NCBI GenBank assembly: GCA_037042185.1
Contig: JAXQJY010000022.1
Coordinates: 620,001-684,000 of the forward strand
Origin: Sordariomycetes sp. S80-01Y
Taxonomy: Eukaryota; Ascomycota; Sordariomycetes
Reading direction: 5' to 3'
DNA: 64,000 bases
The translations under genes were made by a program, and so were the position numbers. This document shows positions 1 to 11,735 of the stretch, one piece after another. The first letter of the stretch is position 1, and every line of letters begins with the position of its first letter. The notes beneath the pieces were generated by a model that was not told the origin of the DNA, searched no databases, and saw nothing but the letters and a program-made list of their open reading frames with translations.

Positions 1-921
1 GCCAGCGGCTGAGGCTCTGATAGCTGGCTTGTCGGATTCCTCTCGAGCGTTATTCGTGCCAGCCAGCACGCTTGACTGGGCCGAGATGAAAAATACTTTC
101 AAGACAGCAGTCAGCCGCTTCGGCAGCATTGACGTTGTCGTGGCCAATGCAGGTGTTATGGAGAGCCACGACACTTTGGACGTCGACACTGTTGATGGCG
201 ACGGCGACCTTGTTGAGGCAACCGAGGCGAACAAGGTCATCGACATCAACCAAAAGGGCACCCTCAACAGTATGTGCGCGCCGGACTCCGACCACACTGT
301 GTCACACCTAAACTAGTCTAACCCCAACCTCTGCAGCGCTGAGACTTTCGCTTCACTATATGAAGGACAATACCCTGTCCCGATTCCCAGATGGCTCGCG
401 TGGCTCCGTTGTTCTCGTAAGCTCGACTTCCGGCTACTTTGGCGGCACAGGTGTTGCTGCTTATATTTCGTCTAAGCACGGCGTGACTGGATTGCTGCGA
501 GCATCCCAGCTCGTGGCAGCCCGCCACGACATCAGGATCAATGCCGTCGCACCCTTTGTGACCCCCACCACCATGGCCGGCTTTGCTGCCGAGTGGTCTG
601 CTCGCGGCCATCCGTCAAATACGACGCAGCAAGTGGCCAACGTCATCGCTACCATATCTCAAGATCCTGACTGTAGGGGAGCTTGCTATTTGGTACGTTG
701 TTGTAGATCCTGCCGAGATGATCTCGTTGGTCGGTCACTGCTAACCGCTTATGCTACCTTAGACATGTGGTCCCATCGTGAGAGAGATGGAGTCTACGAG
801 AGCGTCTCTCCTGGGCACCTGGCTGGGCGATGATGTGAAAGAACTGATGGCCAATGCCGGGGCTTTCTTCGAGAGCCTTGGAGGGTATCCCCTGCCTAAG
901 CTTCACGCACTGGAGTCTTAA
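1..921 (+). CDS. Short-chain dehydrogenase/reductase, 5' end cut by window edge
   Basis: An NAD(P)-dependent oxidoreductase of the classical SDR family; substrate unknown. The frame is open to the left edge, so the N-terminal Rossmann glycine motif is off the window. Visible parts: the VVVANAGV strand-4 motif near position 145, the SST catalytic serine region, and the YISSK (YxxxK) active site, followed by INAVAPF typical of SDRs. Two introns fit by splice signal and phase: 270-336 (GTATGT to CTGCAG) and about 693-762 (GTACGT to CCTTAG). Without them the frame breaks. The C-terminus ends in HALES before TAA at 919-921. It is the first of several oxidoreductases in the left part of the window. 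Sure of family, unsure of substrate. Confidence 0.85.
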
Positions 922-1719
922 GACTGGTATCCTGGAGTAGTGACGTAGGGCATAGATATGTCAACACTGTTCCTAAACAGGCAAAATCCACCGGGCTATC
1001 ATAAAGATGGCTCACTTGAGGGAGGGCACGAAGCGTCTAGTGACTTGAGCGCTTCTTTTCTCAAGGAATACCGAGCCCAGCAGAGGTTGTCGACTATTCC
1101 ACGCCTCCTGCACTGGCTTACCTCCCTCGTCACAGTATCTCCGTAAAGTGCACGCGTGGAAAATTGATGGTTGTGGATGAAAAGAACCAGATTTGGGCCG
1201 ACACATAGCTTCGCAAGTTCGCAAGCATAGGCTTTGGAAGTAAAATTTGAAAAACACTTAAGTCATGTCTCGCCATTCTTCTACTGTTCTGTCAGTGACC
1301 AAGCCTCTTCGGTCTGGTGCGTATGGTTGTCGCTGGAGCCTTCTCTGAATGAGGCGAGAAACCAAGAGTTTAGCGTAGGCTGCCACAGGCGAGTCAGATG
1401 ATGGACAGAGATAACAATATGTGTAAGAAAAGCGACAGACCTCACTGACAATTATTTTCGGGCTCTGAGGGTATTCACATCGCGTGCATGTGTCATCAAT
1501 GGTGACGCCTTTTGAGCTTTGCCGCCTTTTCAACGATCTCGCGAAACAGTGCCCAGAGGGAGCACGCTCTAGCTTGTATCTTGACACGGCAACGGTCAGA
1601 TTGATGCAAACCACGTGTAGATGGACCGACCCTATAATGGTACGCGGATTTACGGTTGTGCCAAGAACAGCCTGCGGAAAGAGGCATCGATTACTATTGA
1701 CTAAGTACGTTACGTATTG
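922..1719. other. Intergenic, no gene seen
   Basis: About 800 bp between the 3' ends of a plus-strand SDR and a minus-strand Dabb gene. Only short ORFs without family features or codon bias occur here. Both flanking genes end here, so no promoter is expected. Confidence 0.5.
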
Positions 1720-2164
1720 CTACTGAAACACGTCCGCTGAGAAATCGACCACCTGGACCTTGTCCACAATTGCTCCTAAACTGGCTGCATAGGCCAGATG
1801 CGCAGGGTCTTTGAGCGCGTAGTAGTCCCTGTCTTCCGTCGAATCAAATTCTACCACGAACACATGAGTGATACCTCCCTGATTGATGAAGTGATTAGCA
1901 ATTTTCGGTTGTAGCGTTTCGTCTAGGGCACTGACTGCAAGTCCTTCTACGGAGTTCTCCGCTCCTCCTTTAGAGCTCTTGATGTAAGGCTTGCCGGTAG
2001 AAGGATGAACGCACTTATCCTTCAGCTCTAGCATACGATTGCATGCCTTGTATTTCTATTAGACCGCGACCACTTGGGTCAACCATCCATTAACTCACAT
2101 CGATCACTTCTGCCCGCAGGCCATCTTGAAACTTGATCTGGACAATGTGTGTCACGCCAGGCAT
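1720..2164 (-). CDS. Dabb (stress-responsive A/B barrel) domain protein
   Basis: A small protein of about 130 aa in two exons: 2099-2164 and 1720-2046, joined over a 52 bp intron (2047-2098, GTGAGT donor) in phase 0. The N-terminus MPGVTHIVQIKF and the later GGITHVFVVEF and DRDYYALKDPAH segments are the beta strands and the conserved DRDYY...DPAH-like end of the dimeric alpha/beta barrel. Family members range from plant stress proteins to small polyketide cyclases, so the role (cyclase, isomerase or stress protein) cannot be told. Start is the first ATG giving a full first strand. It is divergent from the neighbouring epimerase-like gene and may share its promoter. Confidence 0.8.
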
Positions 2165-2767
2165 ATCTGCGGGTAGAGAAGACAATTCGCTAGCAGTGCC
2201 GAAGTGAGGCCAGGGGAGAGTAAAATAATGGTGAGCTTTGGCTTTTGTACTGGAGGGGCGTTGGGGAAAGCCCTTGCAGCGCCAAGTGAATCGGAGTTGA
2301 TGTCGATTCGGGTATATGCGCATGCAGAGGAAATGCGATTGGGCTATTCGAGACGACCAAAATTCGGCTCGGAAGCATCGGCGAAACTGAAGGAAAAACA
2401 CCAAAAAATGCCGATCGTAGGCTACTCCGTAAGTCCGAGTCGTTTGAATCCACAGTGTCTAATTCCCACGATTCCGATCACGGTTTGACCCGCAAATTTG
2501 ACCGGATTGAGGCATAGCAACGTCGGTCCGAACGCAGTGAGGCATGAGAGTCTGACCGGCCCGGAGTTGATGGTTCAACGGCGCTGTGGAAGACGGTATC
2601 TGCGGGGCTTAAAGGGGGGGGGGGGCAGGTAAAGCACGTCCAAGCTTTGTAAGCTCATCCTTCATCAGATGATCCCATTCCGTTATCATCATACTATTTC
2701 ATCTTCAATTTCAGAATCTGCTCCTTTAAGCCTGTATCCGCCCTGCTCAACCTCTGATCTCAGCAAA
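2165..2767. promoter_or_regulatory. Divergent intergenic region with a G-run
   Basis: About 600 bp between the 5' ends of the minus-strand Dabb gene and the plus-strand epimerase-like gene, so it should carry both promoters. A run of 12 G lies at 2614-2625, about 145 bp upstream of the plus-strand start codon. No convincing TATA box is seen. Confidence 0.45.
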
Positions 2768-3790
2768 ATGGCAGGTAAAACAGTTTTTCTTCTGGGTCCC
2801 GGCTTCATCGGCGGCGAGATTATACGGCTTTTGCTGAAAGAAGACTACAATGTGACGACTCTAGCGCGACGCGAGTCTGCTGCTGCGAGTCTGCGGCAGC
2901 AAGGCGTTGGCGTCGTCATGGGTTCGCTGGACGATGCCGACATCATCGCGGAACAGACCACAAAGGCCGACATTGTCTTCCATACCGCCACTGCCGATCA
3001 CCTCCCGTCAGCTCAGGCGGTTCTGGCAGGAGTAGAGAAGCGTGCCGGAGTCGGTAAGCAGACTATCTACATCCATACCAGCGGAGCCAGTCTTCTGGCC
3101 GACGACAGCGCCGGCAACAGGGTGAACGACTTTGTCTTCGATGACAAAGATGTCTCTGACATCGATTCGCTCCCGCCCACTGCTCCTCATCGTCAAATCG
3201 ACCTTGCCATCATTCGGAAGAAGACTTCACTTGGCCCCAATGCTAAGATGGCCCTCGTAATCCCTCCCGTAATTTACGGAGTTGGATCTGATGCTGGACG
3301 TCTCTCCATCCAGTACCCTACCATGGTCCGATATGCCATCAAGCACGGCTACGCTGGTCATGTAGGAGCCGGCTTGTCGCTCTGGAATCAGGTCCATGTT
3401 AAGGACTTGGCAAGAGGTTACTTAACGATACTTCATCACCTTGAGCAGCTTGAAGAACCGCCTTCCAATCTTTATTGGTTCTGCAACAATGGAGAGGAAA
3501 TTTCCTGGGGTCAGGCCGCGGCACAGATTGGCGAGACTCTACACAAAGCTGGTCGAATTCCCGACGCGAAGACCCGGACCATCCCTCCCGAGAACTACGG
3601 CGACCTGTTTGCTGGATACTCGACAGTTGTGGCGGGGTCTAACTCTCGGAACCGAGCAACCAGACTCACCAAGCTAGGGTGGAAGGCTGTCGAAAAGACA
3701 AGCTTGAAGTCGCTCGTGGAGGATGAGATTCCATTGATTTTGAAAGAGGAGGGTGATTTTAATGGCTACGCAGCCGCTGTAGCCTCCTAG
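2768..3790 (+). CDS. NAD(P)-binding epimerase/dehydratase-like protein
   Basis: A single-exon protein of about 340 aa. It begins MAGKTVFLLGPGFIGGEI, whose GPGFIGG is a GxxGxxG Rossmann dinucleotide motif followed by an ARRES segment that would bind the adenosine ribose. The central IPPVIYGVGS and the later NQVHVKDLARGY are typical of extended-SDR, nucleoside-diphosphate-sugar-epimerase-like proteins in fungi. The canonical YxxxK active site is not clear; IHTSGAS resembles the usual serine strand. An in-frame upstream ATG at 2669 would add 33 residues unlike the family, so the ATG at 2768 (context CAAAATGG) is preferred. Substrate unknown. Confidence 0.82.
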   Translation: MAGKTVFLLGPGFIGGEIIRLLLKEDYNVTTLARRESAAASLRQQGVGVVMGSLDDADIIAEQTTKADIVFHTATADHLPSAQAVLAGVEKRAGVGKQTIYIHTSGASLLADDSAGNRVNDFVFDDKDVSDIDSLPPTAPHRQIDLAIIRKKTSLGPNAKMALVIPPVIYGVGSDAGRLSIQYPTMVRYAIKHGYAGHVGAGLSLWNQVHVKDLARGYLTILHHLEQLEEPPSNLYWFCNNGEEISWGQAAAQIGETLHKAGRIPDAKTRTIPPENYGDLFAGYSTVVAGSNSRNRATRLTKLGWKAVEKTSLKSLVEDEIPLILKEEGDFNGYAAAVAS

Positions 3791-4227
3791 TGTGGGAAAG
3801 TAGTATCTGAGCTATAGAGCAGTCGGTAACTAGGAAGTCGGAAAGGGCTCATCTCTGATGGCCTTCCGAAGTGCTGGTGCAGAATCAACACATGGATACA
3901 AAAGGGGTCGAAGAAAGTGACCGCCACACATTACTGCCGTATTTGTATTATTGAATGCAGCCTCCGAACTTAAGTGATGGAGGCTCTAGTCTTATACATT
4001 TCCTAGATCTCCAAAATTTCTGAAATGCAGGCGAGGAAAGACAAAAATACATTTTCTCGTCGAAAAGATCGCCCACCGACACTGGATCTACTCAAAGCCC
4101 AAGAGTATCTTGACTTCTGGCCAAGCTTTGCAGCGCCTTGTTGGGTGTAGAAGCTATTTGAATATCACCTGTGTACGACCCATTCGTTCCTTCGAAAAGG
4201 TTTCTCCAAGCTGGCCGTGGTTCGTGT
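3791..4227. other. Convergent 3' intergenic region
   Basis: About 440 bp between two converging genes. It should hold both polyadenylation regions; nothing else is recognised. Confidence 0.5.
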
Positions 4228-5905
4228 CTAGCTAAGCTCGTTGTGGTCTACCTGGGGCGTACTGTGAAATTTCTCGGCATTCTGCATTCTTGTGAGAGAA
4301 ATCTCTTCTTTGGCTTTCCGGGTCGCCTCGTCCCAGGAGAGTTTCCCTCCTTCCCTGTGTTGAATCTCAAACAGCCTGTCAATCTCCTCGAGGGACAAGC
4401 CGGCAGTCTCGACATAGAAGTACCACACAAATGGTATCCAAGAGAAGTTAGTGACAGCGAAGACAACGTAGAACTTCCAACCAATGGTTTCGATACCTGT
4501 GGAGTCTCAGCATCGCGTTGAAGGTCTTCTGGAGCATATTGTGGAGAACAAAGCCCCGTTCTATCAATATTCATGCAGACGGAAGTACTGACCAATCGGT
4601 GTAATGAGCACAATGACATACACAAAAACCCAATTTGTGATCATCGCAATAGAGCTGCCCACGTTACGCATGCGCTGGTTGTTGATCTCGGAAGGGTATC
4701 CAAACGGGATCGACAGAAAAGACAGACCCTGAGTTGAAAGGTCAACCTCTCTCTTTGAGATTGCCGCAAAAAGGGGGATTACTTACAAAGAAAACGTGGT
4801 AAAGGAAAATGGCTGTCACAGCCACAGCCTCAGAAGCCTTCGTGCCGACTCCTAGCCCCGCAGCAGCGACGGCGAAGCAGATGCTTTGAAAGAAGGCGCC
4901 GAGGAGCATGAGTCTCTTCCGTCCCCATCTGTCAATGACCAGCATGGCGAGGCATCCCCAGAATACCAAGGACATGAAGTCGCATGCAGAGAGGATCAGG
5001 GCCTGTCGTCGGTCGAAGCCAAATGAGCTGGTCAAGACGACCGGCAAGTAGTATACCACAACGTTGATGCCGCCCATCTGTTGCATCAGAGACGTCCCAG
5101 CTCCCAGCACGATTCGACGAAAGTTCTGCTGCGGGCCATTGGAGAAGACATCACGCCAGCCTACCCCAGCCAGCTCCTTCTCATGCGCGATAGAGGAGAT
5201 GATCAATTGAAGCTGTTCAACAACTTCTGAATCTTCAGAAGATTTAGCGAGAAGTCGACCAATGATTACCTGTGCTTCGGCATGTCGGTCTTTGGTGCAC
5301 AGCCATCGAGGAGATTCAGGCATGCAGGCAACCAATGCCATGGCTGCCAAAGCGATGAATGCTTGGAAGGCAAGCGGGAATCTCCAGCTCACGTCGCTGT
5401 CCAGAACGTATGAGAATCCGAGATTGATCCAGTTGGAAAGTGCAATTCCCCCAATGACAACGGACAGCTGTATAGCAATGAGCTTGCCCCGGTGCTCTGG
5501 TTTGCAAGTTTCGCTCTGCCACATGGGTATAGCAACCGAGTTCATGCCAACGCCAAAGCCTGCAACAATGCGTCCGACAATCATCTGGGCCAGAGAGTAG
5601 GACGATGACTGTATGATTCCACCCAGGATGACCCAGGCACACGCAAGTGCAATTGTCTTGCGTCTGCCGATGACATCGCCGATAAAAATGGTCAGAAGAG
5701 CTCCGATTATGCAACCGAGGTCATAGGATGACACGATTTGGCCTTGAATCATAGCGGAAGGCTTTCTGTAATCGTTTATAAAGACTGGGTGCTCAAGGAT
5801 ACCACCAAATACACCCTGGTCGTAACCGAATAGCATGAATGCTGTTCCGCATGTGGCAGTGATGCCCGCAGTCAAGGCGCGGCCTTCGAGCTTTGTGATT
5901 CCCAT
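4228..5905 (-). CDS. MFS sugar-porter family transporter
   Basis: A plasma-membrane sugar/H+ symporter-like protein of about 507 aa in three exons: 4787-5905, 4593-4728 and 4228-4496. Introns have GTAAGT and GTCAGT donors and CAG acceptors, and phases agree. Family marks: YDQGVFGG in helix 1, GDVIGRRKT between helices 2 and 3, the PESPRWL motif before the central loop, LMQQMGGINVVVYY in helix 7, DRWGRKRL between helices 8 and 9, and PSEI after helix 10. The third exon gives the last helices and a hydrophilic tail (WDEATRKAKEE). Length matches the family. It may import a sugar or polyol used by the neighbouring oxidoreductases; this is inference from position only. Confidence 0.9.
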
Positions 5906-7307
5906 GGTGGGGGCAGATGTTGCAAAGTCTTGATTGAATTATAGCGCGCTAGAAGAGAATGAAAGTTCCAGCTGAGCCGCTGTGTGGATGGTGAGCCTGG
6001 GAAGAGGAAAGCTCTCCTTATAAGCTTCGGCTCGAGATCTCCGGCACACCTTTCTGCCCTGGCACATCTCCAGGCTCATCAGAGCGTAAGATTTGGCGCC
6101 AATGCGGGGTCTCCAGGTCTGAGAACATCAACACCAGATCGACAGTGACCGAACTAGTCTCAGGCTAGGAGATGGAAGAGGATGGTGCTCATGTTTGGGG
6201 CCATGGGCTGCTAGCTAGCAGCATATAACCGTTGCGAGCCGACAGAAGTATTGAAAGTCGTGCTGGACACTTCGTATTGGATGATTATACGTGGTGACTC
6301 ATGGTTCATGCTATCATCGACTTCCAGACTAATGAGGCAGATTGACGCACGGCGTTGCATCGCGGCAGACGCGAAGGAGTTTGCTTCTGCGCAGCAATTC
6401 GCACAGATGAGATCGTCCCAGCGTAATGAAAGTATTAATCCATGAGATGATGCACATGTCTTGAGCTAGGTTCAATTGCAAACTACTGATTGATGCGTGG
6501 ATATGGCCTGTCGACGACGACAATGCAGCCTTGTTCCGCCACAGATCATTCTTTTCGAACGCTTTTCCGTGTCAGTCGGCAAAGAACAACGGAGCAGTCG
6601 AGAGACAGACTCTCTCAACAAAAACAAAATCCATTCCAGCCTCCCGTCCCGTGATGTGGTCGCATAAAAAGCGCCTGCTGCGGGCCCAATCCTCGGTGTG
6701 TTAGCATCAACCTCTCTCGAGCGGAAGACGGGCGAAGCACCGCGGTCAAGCTAGCTTGTGGGGTGATCACCGGCACGGTCCTTGCCATCTCAATAAGGCT
6801 AGTATACCCGATAACTCGGGTGGTAGGATGGGTGAGGAGACAAATCGAAATTGCGGCAACAGTCACTGCCGATAACCGTTCTGGAGCATGCACTATGGCC
6901 ATTCGGTTACAAGGACCCCGCAACCCTCTCCACTATTTACCCCGACCTGTACGAGACCGTGGGGAATGCCAGCCTTGAGAGCTATCTTGGGAAGACTAAC
7001 GATCGGGGTGGGGCTAGAGGCTGGGATCAACAAATCCATGCTCTCTGCGACGGGCATCATCTTCTCAACTCTTTCTTCTACAAGAACAAAACGTACCTGA
7101 GAGACAAGAGCATGTTCGAAAGGCCTGTTTCATTGCACCTGCCTAGAATCCAAAGCTGTACCTCGGTCGATTTCGCCCATAATGCGAGTACGTATCACCC
7201 AATCTACCCGGCAATGGTCTCGGTATACAACGGCACATCCCTCGGTGAGACTGGGCCACCGGTTGTTCTCGGCCACCGTGTCAGAACCTGCAAAGGCCAA
7301 AGATAGA
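5906..7307. promoter_or_regulatory. Divergent intergenic region, TATA-like box for transporter
   Basis: A 1.4 kb stretch between the starts of the transporter (minus) and an SDR (plus). A TATA-like TTATAAG lies near 6017-6024, about 110 bp upstream of the transporter start. The part 6850-7306 stays open for about 150 codons in one plus frame (no family recognised), so a non-annotated upstream exon or long leader cannot be excluded. Confidence 0.4.
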
Positions 7308-8175
7308 ATGGCTATAGTGACGGGTTCGAGTCAGGGAATGTAAGTCCACGCTCCAGGCTATCTGCGCACAACCAGTGCCCTTTACTGACCTCTGCTCCCC
7401 TTTGCTTAGCGGTGAAGCTATTGTTCGTCGCCTGGCGACAGAAGGCTACGCTGTCGGCGTCAACGATGTTGCCTCGAATGAAGAAGCCGTGTTCAAGTTG
7501 GTCGCAGAGCTGAACAAGGCTCATGGGCCGGGGACCTCCACGGGCCTCATTGCAGATGTGACCAAATCTTCAGAGGTAAAGTCTATGATCGACGAGTCCT
7601 GCAAGCAGCTTGGGCCTCTTACCGTTATGATCGCAAATGCCGGTATAGCTCCTATTGGCGGTGCACTCGAAGTTTCCGACGAACTTGTCTCAAAGATCAT
7701 GAGCGTCAACTTTATGGGGGCTTGGCATTGCTACACTCACGCAGCTCGGCAGATGATCGCCCAAGGCCCCGTTCCTGAAGGTAGCATAGGATACAAGATC
7801 CTAGGGGCCTCTTCAATTGCAGCATACAAGCCATTCCAACTCCTCGCGCACTATTGTGCGTCAAAGGGTGCCGTACGCAGCCTGACACAGGCTTTTGCCA
7901 TAGAGATGGCCCAACACAAGATCAACGTGAACTGCTACGCTCCTGGTATTGTTGGTACGGCTATGTGGGAGGAAATAGACAGGACACTGGGTAAGATGAA
8001 TGGGCGCCAGCCCGGGGAGACTATCCAAGGTTTCGTCAAGGATTTGACTGCTATGGGAAGGGTCAGCGTGCCCAACGATGTGGCCAAGGTGGTCGGGGGT
8101 TTCCTTTGTGGACCAGACTCTGAGTTTGTCACCGGTCAGCACATCGTTGTTGACGGGGGGATCGTATTCACTTGA
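7308..8175 (+). CDS. Acetoin/diacetyl-reductase-like SDR
   Basis: A classical SDR of about 265 aa in two exons, 7308-7339 and 7410-8175, with the intron inside the glycine motif (GTAAGT to TTTAG). The joined start reads MAIVTGSSQGIGEAI, a perfect TGxxxGIG cofactor site. Then IANAGI, the SSIAAYKPF catalytic serine region, YCASK (YxxxK), CYAPGIV, and the C-terminal GQHIVVDGG complete the family signature. Among fungal SDRs it most resembles diacetyl/(S)-acetoin reductases, which interconvert diacetyl, acetoin and butanediol with NAD(H). It faces a butanediol-dehydrogenase-like gene tail to tail, which supports that reading, but a sugar-alcohol dehydrogenase remains possible. Confidence 0.85.
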
Positions 8176-8336
8176 TGGCTCTTGTACTTCTTCTATCATT
8201 TTCGCATCCAAAGTTCACATTCGCATTGGATTTGATATACGTCCACCTTCTCATCGACTTCACAACCCAGACAAGTAGTCCCATGGATACATGCGGGATG
8301 TTGGTCACGGCAACATCCCGAGTTTTGGCTTTACCT

Positions 8337-9530
8337 CTAGGCCCCAGGCTGAATAAGGATCTTGACGTGCGCAGCCCTGTTGTTGATGAGCTCATGGAAA
8401 CCACCCTCGACAATTTTGCTCAGGGGTACCACGGACGTGATCATCTCGTCTGCGCTAAATTCTTTGGCGGCCAGTATCTGCAAGACCGCTTTAAAATCCT
8501 TGTTGGTGTAGCAAATGCCCCCCATCAGTTTCTTCTCCTTTGTCAACAAATCATTGAGATTGAGCAACAGCGGCCCCTCATGAATTGCAACATTGAAAAT
8601 GGTGCCACCTGCCTTCGTCGCCGCAATGCACAGGTCCAGGGTCGACTGCAGACCTGTAGCATCAAACGCAACATTGACTCCGTTGTCCGTATGCTCTGAT
8701 ACAGCCGCCAGTACCGGATCTGGATGCAGCTGCTTATTGTCATCGTTCTTCTGGAGCGGATTAATGACCACATCGGCTCCAAATTTTGCTGCCTGCGACA
8801 TGCGTGACTCCGTGACCTCTGTCATGATGACTTTGGACGCTCCCATATGGCGCAACATAATCAGGAGCGCCAAGCCAATGGGACCTGCGCCGCAAATCAG
8901 AGCCGTATTGCCTGGTTGGAACCCTGAAATGTCCGCACAGTGATGTGCCACAGAAAGGGGCTCGGCAAGCGCGCCGATTTTGAGGTCCACGCCGACGGGC
9001 AGTGGAATGCAGTTCTCCGCGTAAACGACCACCTCGTCACAGAATCCTCCGCTGGCAGCACCCAGCCCATACGTAGTCATGTCGTCGCAGGCGTTATAAC
9101 GTCCCGCCTTGCACGGGCCGCAAAAGTCAGGGCCATAGTGACGGTGGTCCAGGGCTGGGTTCACCGCGACGTTTTGCCCAAGGGTCAAACTGGTGACGTT
9201 GGCCCCTATCTCGCTGACAGTGCCTGAGAACTCGTGGCCCAGTGTGACTGGGAGACTTACGCCCGTATATTTCTTGATCTCGCCTTCTTTGGGCGGGAAG
9301 ATTGGTCCACCTAGGAGCTCGTGGATGTCGCTGCCGCAGATGCCGCAGTAGGCAACTTGTAATCTGACTTCATCAGGGCCACATGGACTTTTCAGTGGTT
9401 AGCTTGGGGTCTTTAGTCCTACAGAGCACCGGATATTTTGTCGGGCTCACATTGTTGGGACTTTCTCTACGCGGATGTTGCCCTTCCCATAGTAGCGCAA
9501 AGCGGCGACTTCAGTTGCAGGGTACACCAT
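8337..9530 (-). CDS. Zinc MDR, 2,3-butanediol/polyol dehydrogenase-like
   Basis: About 376 aa in two exons: 9451-9530 (MVYPATEVAALRYYGKG...) and 8337-9387, joined over a 63 bp intron in phase. It has the GroES-like fold with CGICGSDIHE (catalytic zinc Cys) and TLGHEFSG (His-Glu). The structural zinc lobe is CGPCKAGRYNAC, where one of the usual four cysteines is less obvious. The Rossmann motif is GAGPIG. The CGICGSDIHE and GHEFSG style and the start ALRYYGKGNIRVE are those of (R,R)-butanediol dehydrogenases and related sorbitol/xylitol dehydrogenases. It converges on the acetoin-reductase-like SDR (gap about 160 bp). Oxidation of a vicinal diol is the likeliest role. Confidence 0.87.
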
Positions 9531-10608
9531 TTTGTCTTATCGCAGATCCTGTATGGATGTAGCCTTCGTGGTATTGCTGGATCTGGTCACAAGAAAATTA
9601 CGAATGGATCTGCGCCAACAGTCTGGAACTAAGTGGAAGTTTTGTTATATACCCACAAAGAGCCACAGGTTCGGGATGTTTGTCTCATCCACCCCGTACT
9701 CCATGCTCGGCCTGGGAACCCCGCGTGGGGCAAACAGCCGAACCTCTGCAAGCGGGACATACCAGATGTCTCAAGATTGCCCAGCAGTCACAAGGCACCA
9801 GGAAGGCATTCAACTTAGCCTTGACTCGGATTTGGCTACCGATGGAGCGTACAATCTTGGATGCAATGAGGAAATTGCATTCTCTGGCGATCCTGTGCTG
9901 AAGCGCAGCTCTTCTTGCTGCCCACCATGTTTACAGTGGCGGATCTAAATGCAGGCACTCGAGATTCGCGCCCGTTGGAAATCATCGTCATTGGGTCTGC
10001 ATCCTTAAATCGCACCAGATGCGAAGGAAGTATCAAGAAGACACTTAGTTCTGATTTGATCATTCCCTTTATCTAATGATGGAGGGTAAAGCAGAAACCA
10101 CATCTCAGTATACTCTGAAGTTCCTTCGCATGTACGAAACGCGAGGTCCAGTCCGAAGCCGCTCGGTTACTTGCTCTAGACTAGACCGCGGCCGTCATCT
10201 CCTCCGAGACCATAATCTGGGCTAATGAAGGAGCTCAACCGTGTGCTGGTGACCTAAGTGGAGCCGTGATACACGGAATGACATCGTCTGTGGGCGCTCT
10301 TTCTCATGAATCCGGGCTCTCAAGCCGGAATGACCCTCACATATCAACATGTGCATGCCATTACCACCGGAACTCGTGGATCGGGTATATGGGACGGCCC
10401 CTCTTCTGCCCAGATTGTGCCAGTATGTATCACATACGGGTGTCAGAAGGCACATGCATACCCGTATTCGATACAAAACCCACGGACTGATGACGCCGGA
10501 GACCGTATCACGATATATCTAATCCTCATTTGAGATTCAAATCTTGTTAAAAGCTATCCATATCGACTTCGTAGTTCTATTTTTGGAGAGCTCACTGGGT
10601 TATTAGAA
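9531..10608. promoter_or_regulatory. Divergent intergenic region between two MDR genes
   Basis: About 1.1 kb between the starts of two zinc-type dehydrogenase genes transcribed away from each other. Several ORFs of 60-140 codons overlap here in all frames without family features. Both promoters should lie here; no clear TATA box was found. Confidence 0.4.
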
Positions 10609-11735
10609 ATGGCAACCCACAATCCAGACACAATGAGGGCTGTAATCTTCAATGGCCCCTATCAAGTCGAAGTGGTCACGAAGCCCGTGCCAAAAGTACT
10701 CGAGCCCACGGACGCAATCTTGAAGGTGTCGTCTTCGGCTTTGTGTGGGAGTGACCTGGTACGCATGTCTTTGACACATGAAAAGACCCGCTAACTTTAT
10801 TAAAGCACTACTACCGTGGCCACCAGAAAGCGACCCCTGGCTTCGTGTGCGGGCACGAAACAGTTGGCAACATCGTCGCATTGGGGTCCTCAGTCAAGGA
10901 TTTCCAAGTCGGGGAGCTAGTTGTCGCACCATTCTCTACTGCCTGCGGCGACTGCTACTACTGCAACCGAGGTGAATCCAGCAGATGTTCCAAGGGTGCG
11001 CTTTTTGGCTGTATCACCCCTAGCGCAAAGGTTGATGGCGGTCAAGCGGAATACATCCGCGTCCCCAACGCCCCAGGCTCTCTGATGAAGGCCCCGGCGA
11101 ATATTCCAGAGGAGATGCTCGTCTTGATGGCCGACGTCTTCCCCACTGGTTACTTTGCAGCGAGTCGCTTCCTCAAAGGCCTCACGCCAAGCAAGCAGTG
11201 TGACACAGTTGCCGTCGTTCTCGGCTGTGGTCCCGTGGGAATATGTGCTATAGCGTCGGCCATATATCTGACAGGCGGGAACGCCAAGATCTTCGCAATA
11301 GACTCCATCCCGTCGCGTCTGGAGGAAGCGAGAAAGCTTGGCGCCCTTCCCATCAATCTTTCTGATAACCCGGTGGACCAAATAAAGGAGGCATCATCTG
11401 GAAGGGGGGCGGATGTGGTGATGGAGGTTGTTGGTCATGCTGATGCGCTCGAGCTCGGGTTCGACTTGATCCGTCCGTTCGGGAAAATCTCCAGCGTTGG
11501 CGTTCACAACGAGCAAATAAGCTTTCCGGGCTTTGCGTTGTACTCGAAGAATGTCACCATGGCGTTCGGACGGTGCCCTGTGAGGAGCTTGGTGGGCGAG
11601 ACCGTCCCCGTAATGGAGAAGCTGAAGGATCAGCTGTCATTCTTGTGTAAGCACAAAGTGTCTCTTGAGGACGCGCCCGAGGCCTTCAAACTCTTCGAAA
11701 AGCAGGAGGTCCACAAAGTTTTGTTCAAGATCTAA
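10609..11735 (+). CDS. Zinc-dependent alcohol dehydrogenase (MDR)
   Basis: About 359 aa in two exons, 10609-10758 and 10806-11735, with a 47 bp phase-0 intron (GTACGC to TTAAAG). The join restores CGSDLHYYRGH. The catalytic zinc residues are Cys in CGSDLH and His-Glu in CGHETVG. The structural zinc lobe CGDCYYCNRGESSRC is complete. The nucleotide motif is GCGPVG. The wide spacing after the zinc lobe and ADVFPTGYFAA resemble formaldehyde-dehydrogenase-like and threonine-dehydrogenase-like MDRs. An internal ATG at 10633 (MRAVIFNGPY) fits the usual family start and may be the true one. Substrate unknown. Confidence 0.85.

Noticed and set aside
958-1146. 62-codon open frame after the first SDR
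   Set aside because: Too short, no family features, in a 3' intergenic region.
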